A stretch of 64,000 bases of DNA from Nitrospirota bacterium (lineage in GTDB: Bacteria; Nitrospirota; Nitrospiria; Nitrospirales; UBA8639): NCBI GenBank assembly GCA_003695915.1, contig RFGF01000041.1, forward strand, positions 1-64,000. The letters run 5' to 3'. Within the stretch, counting starts at the first letter, position 1. The number at the start of each line of letters is the position of its first letter. Positions 8,520 through 16,248 of the stretch are shown in pieces. The translations under genes and the position numbers were made by a program. Under the pieces are notes generated by a model. The model had not been told where the DNA came from. It searched no databases and saw nothing but the letters and a program-made list of their open reading frames with translations.

Positions 8520-9053
8520 ATGGAGATGACCTTACTCTTAAATACCACCTACGAGCCTTTGCGGGTGGTTCACTGGAAGAAAGCGATTACGCTGTTGTGG
8601 CAAGGGAAAGTCGAAGTCCTGGAATTTTATGATCGGGATGTCCACGGAGTTTCCATCACGTTGAAATTGCCGTCGGTCATGCGGTTGCTCAAGCTGGTCA
8701 AGTTGCGACGGCAGCATCAGGCCGTGAAATTTTCGCGGATCAATATCTTCACGCGTGATGATTATACCTGCCAATATTGCTACAAGCGGTTTCGGACGGA
8801 AGAACTGACATTCGATCATGTTATCCCCATTGCCAAAGGTGGAAAGAAGACGTGGGAAAATATCGTGACGGCCTGCTGGCGATGCAACAATAAAAAAAGC
8901 GGACGGTCGCCAGAGGAAGCGGGGATGAAGCTGTTAAAGCCGCCGGTCAAGCCAAAATGGACGCCGCGTTTGACGCTGATGATCGGGCTCCGAAACGCGC
9001 CGGAAAGCTGGCGCGATTATTTGTACTGGAATATGGAATTGGACGACGGCTAG
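8520..9053 (+). CDS. HNH endonuclease family protein
   Basis: A 177-residue protein with an N-terminal block LLNTTYEPLRVVHWKKAI common to a widespread HNH family, then a zinc-stabilised HNH domain. Key residues are C84 and C87 (CQYC), D99-H100 (FDHVIP) and C119, C122, N123 (CWRCNN). This arrangement predicts a metal-dependent nuclease, but the physiological substrate of this chromosomal family is not established. No restriction methylase, phage or toxin gene lies next to it. An ATG at 8526 is an equally good start. Upstream 8356-8519 is lower in GC and holds no other gene. Confidence 0.85.
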   Translation: MEMTLLLNTTYEPLRVVHWKKAITLLWQGKVEVLEFYDRDVHGVSITLKLPSVMRLLKLVKLRRQHQAVKFSRINIFTRDDYTCQYCYKRFRTEELTFDHVIPIAKGGKKTWENIVTACWRCNNKKSGRSPEEAGMKLLKPPVKPKWTPRLTLMIGLRNAPESWRDYLYWNMELDDG

Positions 9054-9194
9054 CGCCGACGACTTGCCCCCTCCGGTCTCTTCATTGCCTGCCTCGCGTA
9101 CGATTTAGACAATCCTGCTCGTCTTCGATTTCGATTCTTGGAGAAAACGGTCCCGAAATGGATATGAATCTCGGCCTGTGTGCGGGCCGCACGA

Positions 9195-9524
9195 TCAATT
9201 AAAAGCCAGGAACCGGTCGCAGCCATTGATGATATTGGAGAGGACGACCAAGCCGCAAAACGTGACGTCTTCTCCATATCCGTCGGTTGGGACATTGTGC
9301 CGCTGGCACCCATATGCGCAGGCAAAGTACTTGAGTCCCGATGCGGTCAGATTCCGCAATTTTGCATTGGGAAGATTCTTGACTCCCTCGTCAATCAGAT
9401 ACAGGTACACTTCCACACCCGCGGCTAAGGCTTCTTCGCACAATCGGATCACCGCCTGAACGTTGGGATGTTCCGGCGGGGTCGAGAGCAAGATGCCGAG
9501 TTTTTTGCTGGCTAAGTGTTCCAT
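9195..9524 (-). CDS. DsrE/TusD-like small protein
   Basis: A 109-residue protein resembling the DsrE/DsrF sulfur-relay fold: a starting beta strand (KLGILLSTPPEHPNV), an alpha-beta pattern (EALAAGVEVYLYLIDEGVKNL) and a cysteine-containing loop (FACAYGCQRH). C-terminal FCGLVVLSNIINGCDRFLAF completes the fold. Related proteins carry persulfides on the loop cysteine or serve as peroxiredoxin-like or scaffold subunits. Here two cysteines (CAYGC) occupy that loop. No dsr or tus genes are nearby, so a role in sulfur transfer is only a possibility. It is encoded alone on the minus strand, converging with the HNH gene. Confidence 0.65.
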   Translation of the reverse strand: MEHLASKKLGILLSTPPEHPNVQAVIRLCEEALAAGVEVYLYLIDEGVKNLPNAKLRNLTASGLKYFACAYGCQRHNVPTDGYGEDVTFCGLVVLSNIINGCDRFLAFN

Positions 9525-9810
9525 ATAGTGAGAAGCCCCGCGTCAATAGGCTGTTTCACTCTATGACAGGTTCGACGGTCTCTCGTCAAGATGGGGGAGC
9601 CGTCAAGATGGGGATTGAAGAAATGTTTCAAGGTCGATCGATTCGTTGCGAGGGCCTTAAAATTATGGGCTTTTTATGTTGATGAGGGATCTCGGCGAAC
9701 GCATCCGTCACAATGGACATTTACATAGAGTTCCTCGCTCCTGCTTGTTGCGATGAACCGTGTGTTGGAGCGGTATTGTTAACTTATTATCGGAGCAGAA
9801 AGGATTGGCT

Positions 9811-10983
9811 ATGGTGTCTCTTCTGAGGGGACTCATCGCGCTTGGTTCCTGGATTCCCATGCTTGCTGCTTGTGGTGTCGATCCACTTCCGCCAGCGGTC
9901 GTGGACGCACCTCCGGATTGGGAACGGATCAAACGCTCAACTCGCCCTTATGTCGCGCTTCCAAGCGAATATGGTATGCCGTATCGTCAGCCACATAGCA
10001 CCTTGGCGTGGGAAGACGGGATGTTCATCAGCCATGATGGGCTACACATGTATGCGTTTTATGCGCCAGCAGATCTTTGGCAATATAGCCCGTACGCTGC
10101 GGAATATCCTGATTGCCCAGATATTACCCCGTTTTTGCGCGGCCCTCGTCTCGGCATGGATTTGACTACGAATCCATGGGGGTGTCCCACCGTCATGCAC
10201 AGTGATATCGCGTACGCTGCACGAAATTCGACAACGGAACCATTTGGGCCCTGGAAACGAACTACAATGGCTTTCCCTGCGAGATACGAAGGAGGCGTGC
10301 ACGTTCTCGACAATTCCGATGGAACGATTGATCTCGTCTTCTCTATGAGTACGGAGGAGCGGGCGAATGATCTCTTTTGGATTCGAGACATTCATCATCC
10401 ACCGCCACCCCAGGATCCAACACCGCTACCGGCACCTATCAATACGGATGGGCAAGAAGACAACCCTCATCTTGAGCGATTGGATGATAAAACCCTCGTG
10501 CTCTTGTTCGATAATCATGGTTTGGAAGATGCAAGCACCACCATTAAATATGCCCTGAGCCACGATGATGGAAAAACGTGGACGACTCCACGGGAATTGG
10601 GGGACACGATCAATGCCGGGCCACATGATTTGACCGGCCATCTGTATCACGACGGCCATGACTGGTGGCTGTATTTTGCTTCTGAACGTAGTGGAGCCCT
10701 GTCGATTTATCGAAGCCGCCATGTCGATCCTGCGCGAATGAGCTCCGATTTCGATCAGTGGGGTCAGCCTGAATTGGTCATTGGGCCCGGCGATGTTCTT
10801 GATCATTTTGGAGAGGTGGCTGGCGTTGGAGAACCGACGCTGACATCCAGCGGAGATATCAGCTTTGCAGTGGTCTATGTGAGTTTGACACAGGCCACTC
10901 GCTATGATCGGGTAGACATCGATCCTTGGTTTCTTCCGAAGCGGTCGGTTTCGACAGAAAAATTGCCGGTCGATCGTCAATGA
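9811..10983 (+). CDS. Lipoprotein with sialidase-like (Asp-box) beta-propeller features
   Basis: A 390-residue exported protein. The N-terminus (SLLRGLIALGSWIPMLAAC) ends in a lipobox LAAC, so a lipid anchor is likely. The mature part has repeated beta-strand blocks and one clear Asp-box, SHDDGKTWTTP, near residue 250, a motif common in sialidases and other glycan-binding or hydrolysing propellers. Catalytic residues cannot be assigned by eye, so neither enzyme activity nor substrate is claimed. The start ATG follows AGGA with six bases between. Base composition is visibly lower in GC than the operons on either side, which may indicate acquisition by transfer. A long AT-rich spacer follows. 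Confidence 0.6.
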   Translation: MVSLLRGLIALGSWIPMLAACGVDPLPPAVVDAPPDWERIKRSTRPYVALPSEYGMPYRQPHSTLAWEDGMFISHDGLHMYAFYAPADLWQYSPYAAEYPDCPDITPFLRGPRLGMDLTTNPWGCPTVMHSDIAYAARNSTTEPFGPWKRTTMAFPARYEGGVHVLDNSDGTIDLVFSMSTEERANDLFWIRDIHHPPPPQDPTPLPAPINTDGQEDNPHLERLDDKTLVLLFDNHGLEDASTTIKYALSHDDGKTWTTPRELGDTINAGPHDLTGHLYHDGHDWWLYFASERSGALSIYRSRHVDPARMSSDFDQWGQPELVIGPGDVLDHFGEVAGVGEPTLTSSGDISFAVVYVSLTQATRYDRVDIDPWFLPKRSVSTEKLPVDRQ

Positions 10984-11366
10984 TCGGAGTGAAGGGCCGA
11001 GAAAAAATTCATTTCCTAGATTCCCCAATTCACAGTAGCTCATTCTTGATCTTTGTTGGTAGAACACGAGTCTGTCTTGAGAATCTATTCGGATATGTAT
11101 TTGTCACTAACTTGGATTAATCTTTGAGAAGACCTAGTGATAATCTCTCATAAAAAGAACGGAATTGGGTACTCGTATCTGACTTTTCTTTCGAGAATGT
11201 TAGCCCCCTTGGCTCTAAGCTATGATTATCGTCTCCGTCTCGGTATTCCCGATAGGATAGCATGGGAGTTTGCTTGACGTGGTTTTTGGGCCATTTCTAT
11301 AATTGGACGCTGGCGATGGGTAGGCGTTGAGCGCGTTTCTTCAAGGGGCGCTGGGAAGAGAGAACC
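10984..11366 (+). other. AT-rich intergenic region before moaC
   Basis: A 383-base stretch without a convincing gene. Roughly 11000-11220 is markedly richer in A and T than the surroundings and shows no hairpin I would call a terminator. The right end contains the moa promoter described separately and a leader of about 55 bases ending in GGAAGAGAG, the likely ribosome binding site of moaC. I saw no riboswitch fold that I could defend. Confidence 0.5.
11274..11303 (+). promoter_or_regulatory. Housekeeping-type (sigma-70) promoter of the moa operon
   Basis: TTGACG at 11274-11279 and a perfect TATAAT at 11298-11303 are separated by 18 bases. This is close to the ideal -35/-10 arrangement and lies about 64 bases before the moaC start, predicting transcription from about 11310. 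It is the best-matching housekeeping promoter I found in the window. Confidence 0.7.
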
Positions 11367-11894
11367 ATGTCCGAACTCACACATTTCAACGAAGCCGGAC
11401 GGGCTCGCATGGTCGATGTAACAGCCAAGCCCATCACCGAGCGAGTCGCCAAAGCCCAGGGCAAAGTGTTCGTTCTCCCCGAAACGTTAGCTCGCATTCA
11501 TCAAGGTCGTGTGGCAAAAGGTGACGTCTTGGCCGTGGCCCAAGTTGCTGGTGTCATGGGAGCCAAACGGACCCCTGATTTGATCCCCATGTGTCACCCC
11601 CTCCTGCTAACCAGCGTCGATGTCGAATTTCACGAAGATCCCGAGCCTGGGCCTCACGGGCGCTGTGCCATCATCATCGTCGCGACCGTCAAAACCACCG
11701 GTGCGACCGGTGTGGAAATGGAAGCCATGACAGCAGTCTCCGTCGCCGCATTGACGATCTACGATATGTGCAAGGCGATCGATAAAGAAATCAGCATCGG
11801 GGAAATCGGCCTGATGGAAAAGTCAGGTGGCAAGTCCGGTGTGTTTACCAGAACGGAAACGCTGTGTGCGCAGTCCGGAGGTCGCCTTCGATGA
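11367..11894 (+). CDS. moaC: Cyclic pyranopterin monophosphate synthase
   Basis: A 175-residue MoaC, which converts the MoaA product to cyclic pyranopterin monophosphate in molybdenum cofactor synthesis. Nearly the whole family pattern is present: MVDVTAK at the N-terminus, [15 protein letters not shown], the [20 protein letters not shown] block, [12 protein letters not shown] with the catalytic aspartate/lysine region, and KSGGKSG. Length is a little above the usual 160 because of a short C-terminal tail ([16 protein letters not shown]). It is first in a moaC-moaD-moaE-moaA run and overlaps moaD by four bases. Confidence 0.97.
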   Translation: MSELTHFNEAGRARMVDVTAKPITERVAKAQGKVFVLPETLARIHQGRVAKGDVLAVAQVAGVMGAKRTPDLIPMCHPLLLTSVDVEFHEDPEPGPHGRCAIIIVATVKTTGATGVEMEAMTAVSVAALTIYDMCKAIDKEISIGEIGLMEKSGGKSGVFTRTETLCAQSGGRLR

Positions 11895-12169
11895 TCATGG
11901 TTCGATTGTTCGGCATGTTGAAATCGATGGCGGGAGCGAGCGATGGGACGTTGGCTCTCGATCTTCCGGAAGGTTCCTCTGTGCGTGACCTGATCGAGAC
12001 GCTCGAGCGCCAGCATCCGCAAATTTGGGAATTGATTGCCAAGAAAAAGGTGGTGGTTTCGGTGAACCAAGAAATTGCGCAAGAAGCGACACCGATTCGG
12101 GAAACCGATGAAATCGCGTTATTGCCGCCCTTTGCCGGTGGGGCGTCTGGAACTTCAAGAGGAGCATGA
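11891..12169 (+). CDS. moaD: Molybdopterin synthase small subunit (MoaD/ThiS family) with C-terminal extension
   Basis: A 92-residue ubiquitin-like protein. MoaD normally carries the sulfur for molybdopterin synthase as a C-terminal Gly-Gly thiocarboxylate. Here the fold and the late [14 protein letters not shown] segment are typical, but eight further residues (ASGTSRGA) follow the Gly-Gly. In the usual mechanism that diglycine must be the exact end, so either the tail is removed, the protein is atypical, or the start of the next gene has dragged the frame on. The tail-coding bases include the moaE ribosome binding site (AGAGGAG). The start overlaps the moaC stop (ATGA), favouring 11891 over an upstream in-frame codon. 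Confidence 0.88.
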   Translation: MIMVRLFGMLKSMAGASDGTLALDLPEGSSVRDLIETLERQHPQIWELIAKKKVVVSVNQEIAQEATPIRETDEIALLPPFAGGASGTSRGA

Positions 12170-12172
12170 GAT

Positions 12173-12616
12173 ATGGCCGTCCACACTGAAGAGACGATGC
12201 TGGTTCGTGTTCAACGCGAGAACTTCTCGATCGACGAAGAAATCGATCGTGTCCGTCGACGGTCTACCCGTATCGGCGGAATCGTCACGTTTCTGGGGAC
12301 AGCCCGTGATCGATCCCGGGGGCGCGATGTCAGCTCCATTACCTTCGAACATTACGAGGGAATGGCTCAGAAGAAGTTGCGCGAAATTCGCACGCGGGCC
12401 TTGGAGCGGTTCAATGTCATCGAGGTGCTAATCCTTCATCGATACGGAAACATCGAGGTTGGAGAGAATATCGTCTTGATTGTCGTCGGCGCCGAACATC
12501 GCGTGGATGCGTTTCAAGCCTGTCAGTGGTGTATCGATGAATTGAAACAAATCACGCCCATTTGGAAGTTGGAGCATACCCCGGAAGGCGAGGTCTGGGT
12601 CGAGGAACATCCATGA
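12173..12616 (+). CDS. moaE: Molybdopterin synthase catalytic subunit
   Basis: A 147-residue MoaE, which with MoaD inserts two sulfurs into cyclic pyranopterin monophosphate. Diagnostic segments are GGIVTFLGTARD, the FEHYEGMA block, the HRYGNIEVGENIVLIVVGAEHR segment split by the conserved glycine, the AFQACQWCIDELK helix and the catalytic PIWKLE with its conserved lysine. It follows moaD by three bases with AGAGGAG upstream and overlaps moaA by four. Two adjacent tryptophan/cysteine residues (QWC) in the helix are slightly unusual but outside the active site. Confidence 0.96.
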   Translation: MAVHTEETMLVRVQRENFSIDEEIDRVRRRSTRIGGIVTFLGTARDRSRGRDVSSITFEHYEGMAQKKLREIRTRALERFNVIEVLILHRYGNIEVGENIVLIVVGAEHRVDAFQACQWCIDELKQITPIWKLEHTPEGEVWVEEHP

Positions 12617-13677
12617 GAGAGGCCCTCATGGCACAACAGATTCCGCTCACGGTCGTGGATCGATGGAATCGTCCGCTTCGTGCGCTTCGTTTGTCTGTAA
12701 CCGATCGCTGCAATCTGCGGTGTCAATATTGTATGCCGGAAGAAGACTATACGTGGTTGCCCCGGCAGACGCTCTTGACCTTTGAAGAGATGGCTCGATT
12801 GACCGATGTCTTTACCCAATTGGGAGTGGATAAAGTGCGGATTACAGGAGGCGAGCCGCTCTTGCGAAAAGATCTGCCGATTTTAATTCGATTGCTGCGA
12901 CAGAACCCGCGCATTCAGGATATCGCCCTGACGACGAACGGGGTGCTCTTGGCTGACCAGGCTGCCGATCTGTACCGGGCTGGTCTGCATCGGGTGACCG
13001 TAAGTCTCGATACTTTGAGGCCCGATCGGTTCAAAGCTTTGACGAAACGCGAGATGTTGGATCGCGTGCTGGAGGGGATTCGAGCAGTTGGAGCCGCCGG
13101 GTTTACCGGATTGAAAATCGATACGGTGGTTATTCGCGGGTTCAATGACGACGAATTGGTTGATCTCGTTGAATATGGCAAGCAGGTATCGGGGGAAGTT
13201 CGGTTCATCGAATACATGGATGTCGGGGGAGCGACGGAATGGGCACCGGAAAAAGTGTTGTCTCGAACAGCCATGTTGCAGATCCTCAGTGAACAGTACG
13301 GTTCGATCGAACCGATTGTGGAGAACAGTTCGGCTCCTGCGCAGCGATTCCGCTTGCCCGATGGCACGATCTTCGGGATCATCGCCTCGACCACGACCCC
13401 GTTTTGTGCCACGTGCGATCGAAGTCGATTGACGGCGGACGGTATGTGGTACCTCTGCCTGTACGCCAGACAAGGCATCGATTTGCGCGAGCCGTTACGC
13501 GCGGGGGTTGAAACCGAAACGCTGCAATCCTTGATTCTCGCCGGTTGGAACAACCGTCGAGATCGCGGTGCCGAAGAGCGAAAGGCACTGGAACATCGAA
13601 GCACACGCGGACAGTTCATCGCCATCGAGCAGCTTCGTGAAGACCCTCATCTAGAAATGCATGCTCGAGGGGGTTGA
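12613..13677 (+). CDS. moaA: GTP 3',8-cyclase (radical SAM)
   Basis: A 354-residue radical SAM enzyme catalysing the first step of molybdenum cofactor synthesis from GTP. The SAM cluster motif is C33-x3-C37-x2-C40 (CNLRCQYC), followed by RITGGEPLLRKDL. The second cluster is bound by the C-terminal FCATCDRSRLTADG and a downstream cysteine (YLCLYA). The protein ends in Gly-Gly (HARGG), as active MoaA does. Start at ATG 12613 overlaps the moaE stop and has GAGGAA upstream; ATG 12628 preceded by GAGAGG is an alternative. It closes the moa operon; 285 bases without a clear gene follow. Confidence 0.96.
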   Translation: MREALMAQQIPLTVVDRWNRPLRALRLSVTDRCNLRCQYCMPEEDYTWLPRQTLLTFEEMARLTDVFTQLGVDKVRITGGEPLLRKDLPILIRLLRQNPRIQDIALTTNGVLLADQAADLYRAGLHRVTVSLDTLRPDRFKALTKREMLDRVLEGIRAVGAAGFTGLKIDTVVIRGFNDDELVDLVEYGKQVSGEVRFIEYMDVGGATEWAPEKVLSRTAMLQILSEQYGSIEPIVENSSAPAQRFRLPDGTIFGIIASTTTPFCATCDRSRLTADGMWYLCLYARQGIDLREPLRAGVETETLQSLILAGWNNRRDRGAEERKALEHRSTRGQFIAIEQLREDPHLEMHARGG

Positions 13678-13962
13678 ACCCTGTCAGGTCCTTGAGCGTC
13701 AGCATCGTTCCATCTCTGGTCGGTACAACAACCTGGGCTGTCAGGTGCCATTCGCGATGTTCGGATCAGGGCTCGATTCAGCTCGGAACCGAACGATCGC
13801 GGGGAGGAGCTTGCTGTAGTCGTTCCCGAACGGCTTCCTAGAACTATGATTCCTTTTCGCGCACGCTCATGATAAGGTATGAGTTCAACCATGTGGTCTT
13901 GTCGGAGATGACATTTCTCATGTTCGTGGCGAAACGGCGGTGACACGCGAGCGAGCAAGGCC

Positions 13963-14817
13963 GTGGGCTGGTTTACACGAACGAAAGAAAAAGAAGAGGA
14001 CAAATTCAAAAACCTGGAAGGATTATGGGTCAAATGCCCGGCATGCCGGGCCATCATTTATAAAAAGGAGGTCGAGCGCTGTTGGAAGGTCTGTCCCAAG
14101 TGCGACTATCACTTCCCCCTCTCGGTGGAGGAACGGATCGATCTCCTCGCAGATCCTGGGTCGTTCGAGGAGTGGGATCGTGAGCTCATGCCCGCCGATC
14201 CCTTAAAGTTCGTCGATTCTCGTCCCTATGTCGACCGGTTGCGCGATGCCCAGGCGAAAACCGGCCGTTCCGAGGCGCTCGTCTCTGGCGAATGCCGGCT
14301 TGCCGGAAACCGTATTGCGCTCGGTATTTTTGATTTTCAATTCATGGGGGGAAGCATGGGGTGCGTAGTCGGCGAGAAGATATGCCGGGCGATCGATCGC
14401 GCCATCGATTTTTGTATCCCATACCTGTTGGTGACGACCTCCGGCGGAGCGCGGATGCAAGAAGGGACGTTGTCTTTGATGCAGATGGCTCGGACGGCTT
14501 CAGCCTTGGCGCGTTTGCACGAAGTCGGATTGCCGTACGTGGTGGTCCTTACGGATCCGACCTTCGGAGGAGTCACGGCCAGTGTGGCCATGTTGGGGGA
14601 CGTGATTTTGGCCGAGCCCAAAGCCCTGATCGGGTTCGCCGGCCCTCGGGTCATCGAACAAACTATCAAGCAGCGATTGCCCGATGGATTCCAACGCGCC
14701 GAATTTCTCCTCGAACACGGCATGATCGACCGTATCGTTCCCCGAAAAGATCTGAAAACTACATTGGGTGTGCTGCTCACCTATTTGACCCCATCCAAGG
14801 CCCCTATTCCATCGTAA
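13963..14817 (+). CDS. accD: Acetyl-CoA carboxylase carboxyltransferase subunit beta
   Basis: A 284-residue AccD, forming the carboxyltransferase that makes malonyl-CoA for fatty acid synthesis. The N-terminal zinc ribbon is intact (C25, C28, C44, C47, with an additional C40), and the crotonase-fold region shows FMGGSMGCVVGEK, TTSGGARMQEG and the LTDPTFGGVTAS block. The start is GTG at 13963, which begins the usual MGWF sequence; the AAGG just before it is close to the codon, so initiation may be modest. It heads accD-folC-lptD, an arrangement seen in many bacteria for accD-folC. Confidence 0.95.
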   Translation: MGWFTRTKEKEEDKFKNLEGLWVKCPACRAIIYKKEVERCWKVCPKCDYHFPLSVEERIDLLADPGSFEEWDRELMPADPLKFVDSRPYVDRLRDAQAKTGRSEALVSGECRLAGNRIALGIFDFQFMGGSMGCVVGEKICRAIDRAIDFCIPYLLVTTSGGARMQEGTLSLMQMARTASALARLHEVGLPYVVVLTDPTFGGVTASVAMLGDVILAEPKALIGFAGPRVIEQTIKQRLPDGFQRAEFLLEHGMIDRIVPRKDLKTTLGVLLTYLTPSKAPIPS

Positions 14818-14947
14818 TGTCCTGTCGCGGTTCGTCGATGATACGGCAATCCGACAACCTATATGCGTGGAATGGCCGAGTCGCATGCTGCGATGCTCCG
14901 GTCATCCGGAAGATGGTAAGGTCAACATGTTCGATGGATGAGCGTTG

Positions 14948-16246
14948 ATGCCTCTTACCTATTCGGATACGCTCGATTTTCTTTATAACCTCGAGCGATA
15001 TGGGATCAGATTTGGTCTCGATGTAATCGCCGCCTTGCTGGCCAAGCTCGAGAATCCGCATCATCGATACCCTACCCTCCATATCGGCGGGACGAATGGG
15101 AAAGGATCTTGCGCTGCCATGGCCGCAGCCATCCTTCAGGCTGCGGGCTATCGCGTCGGATTGTACACTTCGCCGCACATGTATGATTTCCGCGAGCGTA
15201 TTCGCGTGCAAGGCGAGGCGATTTCCGAAGAGCACGTCATCGAGCTGACGAAACGGATCCGCGATGTCTGTCAAGGGCTGTCGCCCACCTTTTTTGAATG
15301 GACGACAGCGATGGCCTTGACCGCTTTTGCGGATTGTCAGGTGGATGTGGCAGTGATCGAGGTCGGGATGGGAGGGCGTCTGGATGCGACGAATGTGATC
15401 TCCCCGCTTGCCACTTTAATTACGAACATTGCGTTCGATCACGAACGATTTCTAGGAAATACGTTGTCAGCCATTGCGTACGAAAAAGCCGGAATCGTCA
15501 AACCCGCAGTTCCTACGATCGTCGGCGCCATGCCGACCGAAGCTAGCGAGGTCATTCGACGGTGTGCGGCTGAGCGTCGTTCGCCGTGGTATCAATTCGG
15601 AGTCGATTTTCATATTCAGCACCAGGACCAGCGCCGTTTCGCCTATCAGGGACTCGACCGAACCTACGAAAATCTCAGCTGTGCGTTGGAAGGAAGGCAT
15701 CAAGCGCTCAATGCGGCATGCGCACTCGCATTGCTCGAGGCAGGGGCCAGGCAAGGCTTGTCAATCACGGAATCGGCGATTCGCACCGGCCTTTCGCGCG
15801 TTCAGTGGCCTGGGCGCTTAGAAGTATGGAGGACCGCTCCATTGCTGTTGGTCGATGGAGCACACAATCCCGACGCTGCGCAGACATTGGTGGCATATCT
15901 GACCAGAGTATTGGTCCGACGTCCCTGCTCGCGGCTGATCTTGGTCGTCGGTATGATGCGGGATAAGGATCATGCGGGGTTTCTCAAATTACTGACGCCG
16001 CTTGCCCATTCCCTGATTTTGACTCAAGCCCATCTGCCGCGTGCAGCGACACCGCAAGAGTTAGCCAATTGTCTTCCGGAAGATAGACGACACGTGGAAC
16101 TATACCCGAACCCCCTTGAAGCCCTGTTGGCGGCGGAACGACGTGCCAACCCTTCCGATGTGATCTGCGTGACCGGTTCGTTGATCTTGATCGGAGAACT
16201 CGGGGTGGCTCTACGCCGAGCGGCGCCCACGGTTGCTCAGAGCTAA
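14948..16246 (+). CDS. folC: Bifunctional dihydrofolate synthase / folylpolyglutamate synthase
   Basis: A 432-residue Mur-ligase-family enzyme that adds glutamate to dihydropteroate and folates. The ATP-binding loop HIGGTNGKGS lies near residue 50, followed by the YTSPHMYDFRERI block, the EVGMGGRLDATN motif and AFDHERFLG with the conserved Asp-His. The C-terminal domain shows VDGAHNPDAA and VVGMMRDKD. Start at ATG 14948, just after TTG 14945 and preceded by GGATGAG. The stop is followed after two bases by the lptD start, so the two are likely cotranscribed. Confidence 0.94.
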   Translation: MPLTYSDTLDFLYNLERYGIRFGLDVIAALLAKLENPHHRYPTLHIGGTNGKGSCAAMAAAILQAAGYRVGLYTSPHMYDFRERIRVQGEAISEEHVIELTKRIRDVCQGLSPTFFEWTTAMALTAFADCQVDVAVIEVGMGGRLDATNVISPLATLITNIAFDHERFLGNTLSAIAYEKAGIVKPAVPTIVGAMPTEASEVIRRCAAERRSPWYQFGVDFHIQHQDQRRFAYQGLDRTYENLSCALEGRHQALNAACALALLEAGARQGLSITESAIRTGLSRVQWPGRLEVWRTAPLLLVDGAHNPDAAQTLVAYLTRVLVRRPCSRLILVVGMMRDKDHAGFLKLLTPLAHSLILTQAHLPRAATPQELANCLPEDRRHVELYPNPLEALLAAERRANPSDVICVTGSLILIGELGVALRRAAPTVAQS

Positions 16247-16248
16247 CC

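Noticed and set aside
9179-9193. GTGCGGGCCGCAC palindrome near the end of the DsrE-like gene
   Set aside because: It has practically no loop and no T run, so it is not a credible terminator between the converging genes.
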